Below are positions 40,991-52,119 of a DNA stretch of 64,000 bases, in pieces. Source of the stretch: Isoetes taiwanensis (Eukaryota > Streptophyta > Lycopodiopsida > Isoetales > Isoetaceae). The translations under genes and the position numbers were made by a program. Every line of letters starts with the position of its first letter. Within the stretch, counting starts at the first letter, position 1. The stretch covers positions 4,219,025 through 4,283,024 of the forward strand of contig JAJEKV010000062.1 in assembly GCA_021234155.1 (NCBI GenBank). The letters are read 5' to 3'. The notes beneath the pieces were generated by a model. It was not told the origin of the DNA and made no database searches. It saw nothing but the letters and a program-made list of their open reading frames with translations.

Positions 40991-43873
40991 TCTATATCAC
41001 AGAGGCCATTGTACTATATATATGAGTAGAGCTAGCATTCGAAAAGTTTAGATGAGTTTTGGTTCTTTGTCTCATCATTTTCTCTCTCTCGACAAGTAGA
41101 GCCTTATGTATTCTCATTGATATCATGAGTTTCTTCACATTATTTGTGCTTCTCATGCCTTTTGTTTTTCCTTCTTGTTCTTTTGCAACTTCAAGGTGAC
41201 ACAAAATTTTCTCCCGCATTCTCCGCTTGATCCAAGGGTCCTCACAGAGGGTCAGCTCATGGGAGTTCCCCAACCTGCACTCCCAAACAATTTTAAGTGT
41301 GGGAATTTCTATGAAGCATAGGCATGCCATCCGCAGGATGAGGATGAGCTCACATAGGTTTGGTGTTGAAGTAGGCAGGTGAACATTCCTCACGAGCTTA
41401 GATGGTGTAAAATATGTGAGGCAGGAATGCTTGAAGACGAGGAACATGGACTTCTACATTGCCATGCTTACAAAGATATTCGAGAGAAGTATGATGTATC
41501 CATGATCACGTATTGGGAGATGTATCATTGATATTTTAGAGCGTAGGGATGATGTTTGAAGAACCTTAAAAGTAGATGAAATCTGGTTGGTAGATTCGGG
41601 TGCAACCAAACACATGGCAGGAAAATTTGAGGTGTTTGAGCAACTAAAATCTTTTGAAAAGTTTATGATTAAAATGGCGGATGGAAATATTGCAATTTCT
41701 TCAGGAAAAGGGACTGTAAATTTGAATACACCATATCCGAATACATCATTTTTCCTCACATTTAAACTTAAAGATGTTATTCGTGTTCTTGATCTATTGG
41801 TTAATGTTAGTGAATTTGATAAAAAACTTGGTTTCTCTGTGTTGTTTACTTGGGGATTCGTTCATGTGCTTCAGAAAAATCCTTTGTGATGTTGATTTAG
41901 AGCTTGGCCAAGGGATATTTGAATCATGAAGACTTGTATATTCTTCAAGAAAAGTTACTAGGTAGTACAACATATGCCTCTCTTACTGCAGCAATACAAT
42001 AGACACTTGAATCTCCATGGCATGCAAGGTATGGCCATGTGGCTACTTTGGTTGTAGCACATGCCTCAAAACTCAACATGGTGAAAGGATTACCTAATCT
42101 TAAGTATCATGAGTTGAATCATCATGCATGTAGACTTGGAAAACAAGTTCAACTCCATATCCATCTCAAGCACACTTTCATGCAACTTCACCAATCCAGT
42201 TGGTTCGTTCTGATATATGTATCTGCCTACTGCTTCTTTGGGTGCAAAGAGGTACTTCATTCTTTTTGTAGATGACTTTAGTAGGTATACATGGGTGTAT
42301 CCTATAAAACTGAAGTCTGAAGCATTTGCTTGTATAAACTATTCAGCTCTATGGTTTGAAAATGAGTTCTCTACAATGACCAAAGTCTTAAAGACTGATA
42401 AATGAATTTCAAGCATATTTAGAACACAAGGGAGTACATTAGGAATTAATTGTGCCCTATGCCCATTCTCAAAATAGGTAGCAAAGCGTAAAAATAGCTC
42501 ATTATTAGATCTAACTTGCAGTATGCTCAAGCATAAGGAGTTGCCTTCAAATTTTTGGGCAGTAGTGGTAATGATTGCAGCTTATGTCTCAAATCGAGCA
42601 TCAACTAAGCCATTGAAAGATATGACACCATTTGAGAAATTGTACAAGGTCAAACCAAATATATCTCGTCTAAAAGTTTTTGGATGTCTTGCATATGCTT
42701 CATATCCTAGGGAGATTATGCAAAAGAATGGTAGACTCTCTCATAGAGCAATCAAACTAATTTTCATTGGATATGCAACTAATATGAAACATGGAGATGT
42801 TGTGATCTAGTTCAAAGGAAAGTGTTTGCATCAAGGAGTATTCACTTTACAGAAGAGAGTTTATTTACAAGAATGCTACCAGCCAAGTCAAGTGGATTAT
42901 GGGCAGACAGTATGCAATCTTTTCTAGACGATACATATATGGAAAACACAACAACATATATCTTCTTTGCTCATGAAAATTCAACTCAGGTATCTTCCAT
43001 TTCTATTCCACTTGATGTCATATAAAAACTTGCAAGTTCTTTAGCTCAATCTGTGTCTACTTTGTCATTTACCTCTGCTGAAGCTTTTGCTATACAGGTT
43101 GAGCAAGTTATTCATGACAATAGTTTTCAAATGTATGATTCTCTTAGGAGATCAACACGTTTAGCTTTGCTTCCTAATGTAATTATGCATTAATGGTTAA
43201 AATCCTTCATGACAAGGAACCTATAAATTACCTGCAAGCAGCTAAACATGAACATTGGATGAAAGCTATGGAAGAAGAGTTAGATATGCTTCACAAACAA
43301 GGGACTTGAGAGTTGTTACCAGCACTATGTGGTAAGGATGTCATTGAAGCAAAACAGATCCTTTGTACAAAGTATCAATGTTGATAGAAATTTCAAGGTA
43401 CAAAGCTAGGCTGGTAGCTAAATGTATACACAACAAGAAAGATTTGATTATAGTGACGTATTTACTCCTCTTGTCAGGATGGACACCTTAAGGGTTGTGT
43501 TAGCATTAGCTGCAAATCAAGGATGGCCAGTTTTTCAATTAGATTTCAAGAGCACTTTTTTGAATGGGGATGTAGAAGAGGACCTATATGTGCAACACTC
43601 GCCTGGATTTGAGCATAAGGATACACCTGAGTATGCTTGTCATATGTGAAAGTGTTTATATGGACTCAAATAGGCAACTAGATGTTGGAACCAAAAGATA
43701 TTGATATGGGTTATGATAGGTTATGTGTAGATCCTAATCTTTATTTAAATTTGAGGAAGACAATGTATCTATCATGCTACTATATGTAGATGATACAATT
43801 ATGACTGGGCAGTGGCTCTTCTCTTATAGAAGGCACTAAGAGGAAACTTAAAGCTACATTTGAAATTACACAC

Positions 43874-44575
43874 TTGGGATTGATGCATTATTGTCTTGGT
43901 CGGGAAGTGTGGCAGACGAAAACAAAATCAGATCATAAAGATGTAGATTCTACACTTTATAGCCAGCTGGTTGGGGCGTTATTATATATTGAAAACACGA
44001 GGCCTGACATTCTTTATATGCTGAGGGTTTTATCAAGATTTATGACCAGACCTAAAGCTCCTCATTGGAAAGCAGCTAAAAGGATCTTACAATATTTGAA
44101 AGGTATCAGTAATGAAGGTCTGCACTATACAAAAGTGAATGATCCGAAGTTAAGATTATACTCCAATTCTAACATGGCTTCTACAAATCTAGAGAGGAGG
44201 AAATGTTTGACTGTATATGTGTATTTCTTTGGCAATAATGCAGTCAATTGGACATCCAAGAAGCAAGGCTCCAATAGTATCAACACTACTAAGGCAGAAT
44301 TAAAAGCTCTAACAATGATTGTTCAAGAGTTTCTATGGTCAATACATCTTTATGAAGATCTTCATATCACTATCACACCAACTTATTTGTATCTTGACAA
44401 TAATGGGGTGATTTCACATGCTAAATATTACAAAATGCATTTACTGTTTAAATATCTAAGCATTAAGCTGTGTTTTGTTCGAGAACCTCTAGAGAAAGAC
44501 AATATGATTTTGTTATATTGTGCTTCTAAAGATCAACTTGCAGATGGTTTTACAAAACTGTTAGCACGCAAATAG
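43874..44575 (+). pseudogene. Copia RNase H domain, catalytic Asp lost
   Basis: This is the longest intact frame of the copia element, 233 codons. It starts after the YVDD region of reverse transcriptase and runs through the RNase H domain to the pol stop codon. Recognisable family landmarks are LYSQLVGALLYI, RPDILY, HWKAAKRILQYLKG and SKDQLADGFTK. In active relatives the first catalytic acid lies in a YSDSDWAG-type motif; here it reads YSNSNMAS, with Asn in both Asp positions. The TKAELKA and LYLDNNG motifs retain acidic residues. Loss of the aspartates argues that the protein would be inactive even if expressed. Confidence 0.85.
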
Positions 44576-44609
44576 TTTTCTCATATGAAGAACAACTATG
44601 TTGGTCATC

Positions 44610-44617
44610 AAGGGGGA
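44610..44617 (+). promoter_or_regulatory. Copia polypurine tract
   Basis: The purine run AAGGGGGA sits 35 bases after the pol stop and immediately before the TGTTAATC start of the 3' LTR. This is the plus-strand primer position in LTR retrotransposons. Confidence 0.75.
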
Positions 44618-45240
44618 TGTTAATCTATGCTATTGTAGATGATGACTCAACATTACTGACTGTGTAGTGACTAGGCATGTACGTATAAACCTAGTTTGAC
44701 ATTCTGAGCATGCACTACAAGAGAACATGGTCGTTTATGTCACTCATTGTGCCAATTTTAGCCTAAAATAACAACTCAAAATTTCTTAACAACTGACACA
44801 ATTGGTGTCACATACCAGTGACAATAATGTGGCAAATATAATGTCACTTATAAGGTCTCCTGTAGCGTCAGCGCTAATGCCACTTATAGGATCACCTATA
44901 TTAGCATAAATTTCAACACCCAATGTGTCACCTATAACATCAACTATAGTGTTACCATTATGGCCAGTGGTAGAGTCGCATAGCATCATGTATAGTTTCA
45001 CATATAACATCATGCATGTTGTTATATATAAGGTCATTGCCAGCAAGATTATTGTCACAAATAAAGCCATATATATTGCCATCTCTAACCCCAATTTCCA
45101 TGTCACCCATAGAGTCATAAATAATGCTATTTTGGCAATAGTAGTGTCATCTAGTACTAGCAATGGTAATGTCAGCTCTAAGCCACACAAGGAGTGTCAA
45201 TATTAATGTCATCGTGTCAATACTAATGTCATCTCGTGTT

Positions 45241-47339
45241 ATGCACCCAAATGAAAGGGAGTTTTAGGGGAACTTAGTTTAAGATATCAGAGGTTATGTT
45301 TTAGTGTACGGTGTGTGCTAAAAAAATAATAATAATAATGGGGCCCTTCGAGGGGGAAAAAAAGAAAAGAAAGAAAGATGAATATGTAGAAAACAAATGT
45401 AATATGGTATGTGGATACATAGCACAAAAAATCACCTTCTCTAATGTAGGTGTTATATAGAGTTTGTCTGAAAGGATTTCAAACACACCATTGAACTCAC
45501 ACTTTATCTTCAATCTATTGATTCAGATCCAAAAACTACAAACTTAAAGCTCTTCTAGCTGAAATAGGATTACATACTTAGGCTTCTACATCAAATGCAT
45601 ACACCAGTCTCATTTTGCACAAGGGATCAGACACTCCCATTGGCAACTAGTATTTCATAGGCTCATGTGCCCTGTAACAGATTGATAGTATTGATAGCTT
45701 TGAAAGTATTGGCACTATATCATACTAGAGTCATAACTGTGTCCTTCATATATTCAACAATTTTAGATTCACGTTTCGGTTTTAGCTCTGGCTAGACAAT
45801 GGTAAGCATGGTCAGTATGGACATAGAGCTGATATACAACAGACATTAGATTCCATAAGAGCTTTTTAACCAGATATTGGATTCAATAATTTGACTGCGC
45901 AAATAAAAGACGTGCCAAATAGGCGATGACAATTGATTGCCAGTAACAATGTCGTGGAGCTATAAGCGTAAGCAAATCAAAGACAGGCATAAGCTAAGCA
46001 AACTGCAGACAAATATCCCCAGAGGGTCTAATACCATGTTTCCTAGTAAATCAAATAACATACAATTTCCAGTCGTGATATTTCCATGACAAGGATACAG
46101 CCTCTATAGGACATATTAAGCTGGATAAACCTTGCAAAACCAGTAGATGCCTTAATTTTAGTTGACAAAGAAGAAAATATAGGCTTCACAATTTTCAAAT
46201 TCATACATATATTACCAGGGCAAGCATGCCAAAATGTACTGTAATTTTGATCGTAGATGCAATGTTGAAGATACCTACACATTTGAGTATACATAAGACC
46301 CAACATGAGACTAATTTGAAAATCAAACAAGTTGTTTATGATTCTACCATCATGGTACCTACAACCAGTATTTGACAAGTTTAAGACTATGCATACAGAT
46401 ATAAAGAGAAATGTAATATAAAGCAAAAGAAAGAGACTGAGAGAGCGCAAAGCATGAAATGTTCCCCGAGGAAATATTTACCTTCATCTTCTTTATGTCC
46501 AAATTTTGGCTGAGGCAAGAGAGAAACCACGAAAAAGAAGAGGGTTTGCATGAATTGCCCATGAAACTAAAGAAGCTTTTTAATGTGGCTCAAATCCGGC
46601 CTTACCATGCCACCTGATTCTCGTCAATATGTAGCACAATAATGCCAGAGCTTGGAAGAAAGGATTCCGGAGCCTGAGAGACCGGATTGTCGATCTCCAT
46701 AAAAAGCCCTAGAAATGCATAGGTCGAAGCTCAAGATGAGCCTATCTTTTCTTCAAATAAAAATAGTATAGCAAACGGAAAAAACTTTGTTTTGAAAAAA
46801 AAAATGTAAAAGAAAATGCAGGTTATCAAACCATATTCGAATTGCTGCCACTTACATTTAATGCTTGCTATGATTCCAACTGGTGCCACCATAGCTTAAA
46901 AAAAAAGGAAATGTAAGAAAACAGGATGTCTGTTCAAGGGATCCAATCATCCAATGCTTTTAAAGGCTTTTAAACCCATTGGAAGACGGGGTGCAGAGAG
47001 TGCAAAACATAGAGACACAATAGTAACTTGAAGTTTATGGAATCTGTATGGTTTATGTATGGTGGAAGACACATCTACTTAGACAGCAAAGGGCGAATTA
47101 TTTTGCCTTTAAATATTTAGCTACTAGGTCTGCAATGCCTTCACACCATCATATACGCCACTGGGGATCGAACGCACCAATGCCCATCATAAACGTCATA
47201 GTTTTATGATCTTCCATTAACTTACGGGGTCCACGTCTATGGGTGTGACGTTCTATCTTATTTGTGCATGCAAGTGTGAGTCTATTCACTCTCTACCTTG
47301 TAAAACATATGTTGAGTCCCATGGGAGTTTTCGGACGCA
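45241..47339. other. CACTA interior with no recognised gene
   Basis: AT-rich sequence. The plus strand has homopolymer and purine runs near 45,325-45,380. On the minus strand a stretch ending near 46,490 (coding-like phrase LDIKKMK followed by GTAAAT) could be a captured exon fragment with its splice donor, but I cannot name it. Nothing resembling a transposase is visible. Confidence 0.4.
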
Positions 47340-47694
47340 TTCATGCACACATAAAAATGTTAAGCAATGACATAATAGTTTAGCTTCACGATATAACGAA
47401 TGTTGATGTCAAAGGCGACATAAAAGTACGAATATATATTTGATGTTATAGCTGCTGACATCCAATAACAACATTAATAGATGTTGACATAATTATTGGC
47501 CATAATGATAATGATAATGATAAAGGAAACTAGATCTTGTTAATATGGGTATACAGTAGGTGATGCTAATTTTAACATTCATAATGATTGACATAAAGAT
47601 TGATGGTAATGGTGTCTATAACTGATGCTAAGAGCAACATCTATTGTGCCATATAATATGGCAACATACCGTCGACAAAATTGGTGACACTTGT

Positions 47695-50600
47695 GATGCT
47701 ATTATATCTGATGCTAATCCCATCGATCCGAGACATCGGATCGCCATTCTAGAATGGGACGAAAGTACATAAGCTGCATGCATGCTACGGCGCATGCCCA
47801 TTCCGTTGGGGAGTTCGCTATTTTAGGCGCTAAGCTGTGATCAACATCTCTACCGGCGCTTCCTCTTCCCCTCGCCAGCATCTTATTCTCTTTGAATTGT
47901 TTCAGCAGGGAGGGCTTCTTCCGCTTGGTTTGGCCAATTTACGCTTTTCTGTCGCCCTTTTCCTACTTTTTAGCTCTTCGGCCCCGCGGACCTTCGGCCC
48001 CCATCCTAGTTTGTGCGAAGTCCTTGTACTGGGCGTTTGTTTTATATGTAGTCCCATTCTAGATCCCATCGTATCCGAGACATCGACGCCATTCTAGAAT
48101 GGGACGAGCATGCATGTTTGCATGCATGCGGCGCTGCGCATGCCCATTCGCTGGGAGTTCGCTATTTTAGGCGCTAAGCTGCGATCAACATCTCATCAAG
48201 CGCTTTCCTCTTTCTCTCAAATAGCATCTTTACCCCTTTCTTTTGTGATCTGTTTCCCGTGCGTGGGAGGGGCTTTTCCTCGCCTCGGTTTGGCCAATTT
48301 GGCGCTTTCATGTCGCTTTCGTTTCCTGCTTTACCGCTATCCTGCGGACTCCTTCGCCCTCGATCCTAGTTTGTTGGCAGTCCTTGGTATTCTGGCGTTT
48401 GTTGAGCCTGATAAAGAGTCCCATTCTAGGGACTCAATGATCCGAGACATCTGACGCCATTCTAGAATGCGGGGACGAAAGCATGCATAGCCAGATGTAC
48501 AAGTGCGCTGTGATGCCCGCTGCTGGGAGTTCGGGCTATTTGAAGCGGCTCACTTCATCGGCGCTTCCTCTTCTCTCTCTCAAGACCTTATTCTCTTTGA
48601 ACCCACCCTCCCCTTCTTTGTTATCAGATTTTTTACCGCGGTGGCACGCTACAGAATCAAATTTCCACTGGAGGTTTTGGTTTGTCTTGTTGTTTTGTTG
48701 GTGATGTGCGTACAAAGTTAGCGCTACACATCCGCTTCTTTGTAATTTTCCATTCGTGGGTTTTGGGAGCGCATTTCTTATGCCTTTACGCTTGTTCAAG
48801 CCCCTGCCGGCTTACTAGGTTTTTCCTCAAAAACCCTAAAGGGCTGGTTTTAAATCCCTGATAAGCAGTACACTAGCCCAAATTCGCCAGCATTGTATTT
48901 TTGTTGGGGTCCAAATGATATAATTGGATTTTCTTTATTTTTATGGGTAGTTCGCGATGTGTGCGCTACCCACTCATCTTGCACTATCAGAGAAACTGGC
49001 TGAGATGACGAGAAGCAAGTCTGCCGCTTCTCATTCATCTTCGCGCGATTTCTACATATGATAAGGATAGCCGCTATATGGCACCACCAACAAAAAGGGC
49101 AAAACTAACGGCATCATTTTGGACCCCAAAAACAAAATACAACGCTTAATATGAGTGGCCGACGTACCGCCGAAGCTGGTCACCCGATTAAAACCTCACT
49201 CTTCGGTTTTCGGCGAAAACCCTAGTGATAAAGCCTTCTCAAGCATGGGCCAAATGTTCCAAGGTAACGCTCCCAAAACTCCCCGCATAGGTTTCAAACT
49301 ATATGCTTTCACATCTCCAGACTGCACATCACCAACAACAAGCGAAATATATCGGGGAGAATAGTATCACCAAAGTTGGTGAAAGTACCCAATCGGTGGA
49401 AAAATACATAAAATGTAACTTGTACAAAATATAATAAACAAAGAAGGGAGGGAGGGTTCAAAGAGAATAAGGTACCGCTGAGAGAAAAGGAAGCTACCGG
49501 CGAAACGCCGCATGAAGAACTCCGCAATAAGCAGCAAACGCTAACCCGGGCGAACGCCCAAAAACGCGCGGCGTATGCATGCGACGCGTATGTACGTGTA
49601 TGCATAAAAGCTGCTTTGAGAAGAATGCCGACGCACCGCATATTTTGCATCGGCGCGATTTCGGTATGAAATTAAAGCGCATTAAAGGGACTTTGGTCAA
49701 GGGATTGAGTGATGGGCGTCAAGGTGGGATGAAGGGGTTAAAAGGCCGTGGTGCGATGTAAAGTAACGCTAGCTCTGCTTTCAGGGTGAAGAGCCCTCCC
49801 CGCCTCGTGTCAAATCAAAGAGTAGCTAAGGTACCGCTGAGTAGCGAGGAGGCTTTCCTCTCTCAAAGAAGCATCTTATTCTTCTTTTGGAATTGCTTCG
49901 TGCGTGGGAGGGCCGCCTCAGCTTACTAATTTGAAGTTTCTTATATCCTTCTTTTCTCGCCTTTTTGCCCGCCCCGTGACTTCGCCCCATCCTAGTTTGT
50001 GTAAGGAAGTTCTCAGAAGCCAAGCGTTTGTTGAGCTACAGTCCTCTAGAATCGCGACGATCCAAGACATCTGATCGCCATTCCAGACGTGGGACGAAGC
50101 ATGCATGTCGCGGCATGCATGCGTGGCGCGATGCCCGCTTGGGCTGGGAGTTCGCCATTTCAGCGCTGCCGCGATCCACGCCCTACCTGCTTTCCTCTCT
50201 CAACAGCATCTTTATTCTCTTTGAACCCACCCTCCCCTTCTTTGTTTATTGTATTTTGTACAAGTTTCTCGCGATCATAAAGCCCACCCGCCGGTCGATA
50301 TAAGTTTCACCACGCGATTTATTCTCTCTGGTGATATTTTGTGTTGTCTCGCTTGCTGTGTCAGATGTACGTGGGCGAAAGATCGCTTCGACTTCTTCAT
50401 GCTGTGGGTTTTGGGAGTCATTCTATGCCCACGCTTGTTCCAGCCCCTTGGGCCGGGCGCTTACCAGGGTTTTTCCCAAAACCCGAAGGGCTGGTTTTTA
50501 ATCCCTTGATAAGCTGCAGTACATCACCACTCATCTGGCTACATTGTATTTTTGGGGTCCAAATGATATAATTGATTTCCTTTATTTTTCGCGGGTAGTT

Positions 50601-50741
50601 CAAGGTGGCTGCTTACCCACCGCCCACCATTGTAGAAAATCACCGAGATGAATGAGAAGCCTATCTATAAGAAAATCAACAGATGAATGAGAAGCCTATC
50701 TATCTAAGGCTTGTTGGTTCTTTATGCTTAGTCCCATTCTA
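47695..50741. repeat. Tandem array with 14-bp palindromes, inside the CACTA end
   Basis: Units are bounded by GTCCCATTCTAG or close variants, at about 47,695 (variant), 48,051, 48,418, 50,042 (variant) and 50,731. The first two units are about 360 bases; the third (1.6 kb) and fourth (0.7 kb) are enlarged and contain inverted copies of shared segments, for example 49,405-49,475 against 50,205-50,265. Each unit start carries the palindrome CCATTCTAGAATGG (47,744-47,757; 48,089-48,102; near-copies at 48,457 and about 50,083) followed by CATGCATG strings. The array separates two blocks of CACTA subterminal repeats, so it is either a nested insertion or an amplified internal segment. No coding region is seen. 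Confidence 0.75.
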
Positions 50742-51011
50742 GAATAGCAATATTTTTAGTGTCATTATTGGGTACTGACGCTAATACTGATGCAACAAGC
50801 AACTAGTGATGCTATATATGATGCTAATAGCAACATCTATAGTGTCATGGCATGACACTGATGATGACAGAAACAATGACTTCATTAGTGACATAAATTG
50901 TGTCACCTATAGCATCACCATTTTGGTAATGTCACTAATAATGTCATCGTGTATCTTTTCCAAAATTATGGTGACATTTTGATACACTAATTGACCCCTT
51001 CTCTTGTAGTT

Positions 51012-51113
51012 ATTCCTTCATACGAGCTTTCTATTTCATTCATATAGACTTGTATCTATCTTCATTTCTTCATACATTGTGTTTTACTTCATTAATAATT
51101 GTTGCTTTCAAAC
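51012..51113 (+). repeat. Probable remainder of the copia 3' LTR
   Basis: This lies directly after the CACTA right end. Its character (repeated TTCATTTCTTCAT-type text ending in TTTCAAACA) fits the downstream half of a copia LTR, continuing the LTR interrupted at 44,712. No intact LTR is available for comparison in the right arm, so this is inference from position. The same segment follows the CACTA end in the noisy left arm. Confidence 0.4.
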
Positions 51114-51402
51114 ATTTGTTTGGCAGGATATTCCATGTTATAGTATCCTCCAAGCACCAATGGTTCAAAACAGAGAGCTCAATATACAATTTGTGCATCA
51201 AAACCTTGAAACAAAGTCAATGGCGCAATGGCTACCCCAAAGCCATGAAGCGTTGCAACAATTTTGGCTCATGTGAGTTTCAGGGTGTTTTCTAATCTCT
51301 CTACATATTTGAAGGGGCACAAAATATTGGCCTCTATTTATTTTGGCTACATTGTTGAGCATAGTTTGGCTTGACCATTTTTTGAATTGTTACGGCAGGA
51401 GG

Positions 51403-52119
51403 TTATAAATTGGAAATTTTGTTTCGGTGTATTATGGGAGATGTTGTTTTTGTTTTGTTTAAAAAAAATAAATATTCAAAAAACATTAACAAATTCATGA
51501 ATAACATATAAACCATCAAATATAGAACAACACAAATGCCATAACACACCAAAACAAAAATTTCTAAATTTTTTTCTCCCTCTCTCGACATGTAACACTG
51601 CCAAACACTTCGATAGTAATATAAGCGGGCTTCAGCTCCTAGAACTAAGCCATAAGAGGTTGCAGATCTATCCTCTGCAGAGAGAGCCTCAAATATCAAT
51701 TGAGCTTGACACACTGGTCATATTGAGCACATGACTAGCAACTTAGCTTCAGACCTACAACTAGTTCGCTTCTGAACAAATGCTTCACGCTCTACGACGC
51801 CTTTACTGGTAAGAAGTCCGAAACCAATATTGCTCTGTGTAACAGATTCCTCAGCTACCTCAGATTCCATGTAACATCCAATTCTGTTGTGCTGGTGGGC
51901 TGCGGCATCCAATCCTGCCACCATTGCTCCTTTGAAATAGCAACATCCTCTCCCTGAAAAACAACAACATGTTTCGTATACAATAACAATCCTAAATAAA
52001 CAAGAACCAATTAAGTAGACATTGCATATCGATATGGACAGTTCATGTTGCCTTTTGTAGGCTTCTGCCATCGGAACTAGGGTGGTGCATGGCCCTAAAT
52101 ATCCTTGCACCGTGGACAT
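51403..52119 (-). pseudogene. Unidentified gene-fragment-like region
   Basis: The minus strand has two consecutive open stretches, 52,119-51,718 and 51,714-51,403. Between about 52,012 and 51,955 there is intron-like text ending in a good acceptor (TTTTTCAG followed by GGAGAGGATG), after which one frame reads EDVAISKEQWWQDWMPQP before stops appear. This looks like the remains of a spliced gene, perhaps captured by a transposon. I do not recognise the protein, and the frames are broken. Confidence 0.3.

Larger units (their letters stand above)
41454..44712 (+). mobile_element. Ty1/copia retrotransposon, 5'-truncated and inactive
   Basis: Domains follow copia order on the plus strand. Protease is at about 41,590 (DSGATKHM). 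The GAG-pre-integrase region is at about 42,000-42,160 (HARYGH...CRLGKQ). Integrase core is at about 42,240-42,810 (FVDDFSRYTW, then VFGCLAYA). Reverse transcriptase spans about 43,420-43,810 (QLDFKSTFLNGD, and LLYVDD near 43,780). RNase H covers about 43,960-44,575. A polypurine tract (AAGGGGGA) at 44,610-44,617 precedes an LTR starting TGTTAATC at 44,618. No gag or 5' LTR is seen, so the element is truncated on the left. In-frame stops and frameshifts interrupt every domain. Key residues are lost: integrase NGVAERKN-type motif reads VAKRKN (Glu to Lys), and the RNase H YSDSDWA-type motif reads YSNSNMA. It is a dead copy. The 3' LTR is cut by the CACTA element at 44,713. Confidence 0.93.
44713..51011. 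mobile_element. CACTA-type DNA transposon, non-autonomous
   Basis: The left end reads CACTACAAGAGAA and the right end TTCTCTTGTAGTT, reverse complements except for the last base. Subterminal regions at 44,750-45,240, 47,340-47,700 and 50,745-51,000 are packed with variants of TGTCACCTATA, GATGCTAA and GTGACAT in both orientations, as is usual for transposase-binding ends of this superfamily. The interior (45,241-47,340) shows no transposase. A 135-codon minus frame at 46,043-46,450 has no domain I recognise and reads like non-coding DNA. Flanking triplets are ATG on the left and ATT on the right, so the 3-bp target duplication is imperfect or the right boundary is off by a base. The insertion lies in the 3' LTR of the copia element. 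Part of the right end is interrupted by the palindrome-containing array. Confidence 0.75.

Noticed and set aside
44750-45240. CRISPR-like array from regularly repeated GTCAC words
   Set aside because: The repeats are short, variable, in both orientations and at a CACTA terminus; this is ordinary subterminal repeat structure in a plant genome.
46043-46450. 135-codon minus frame as a transposase or captured gene
   Set aside because: No DDE or zinc-finger motif and a composition typical of AT-rich non-coding DNA.
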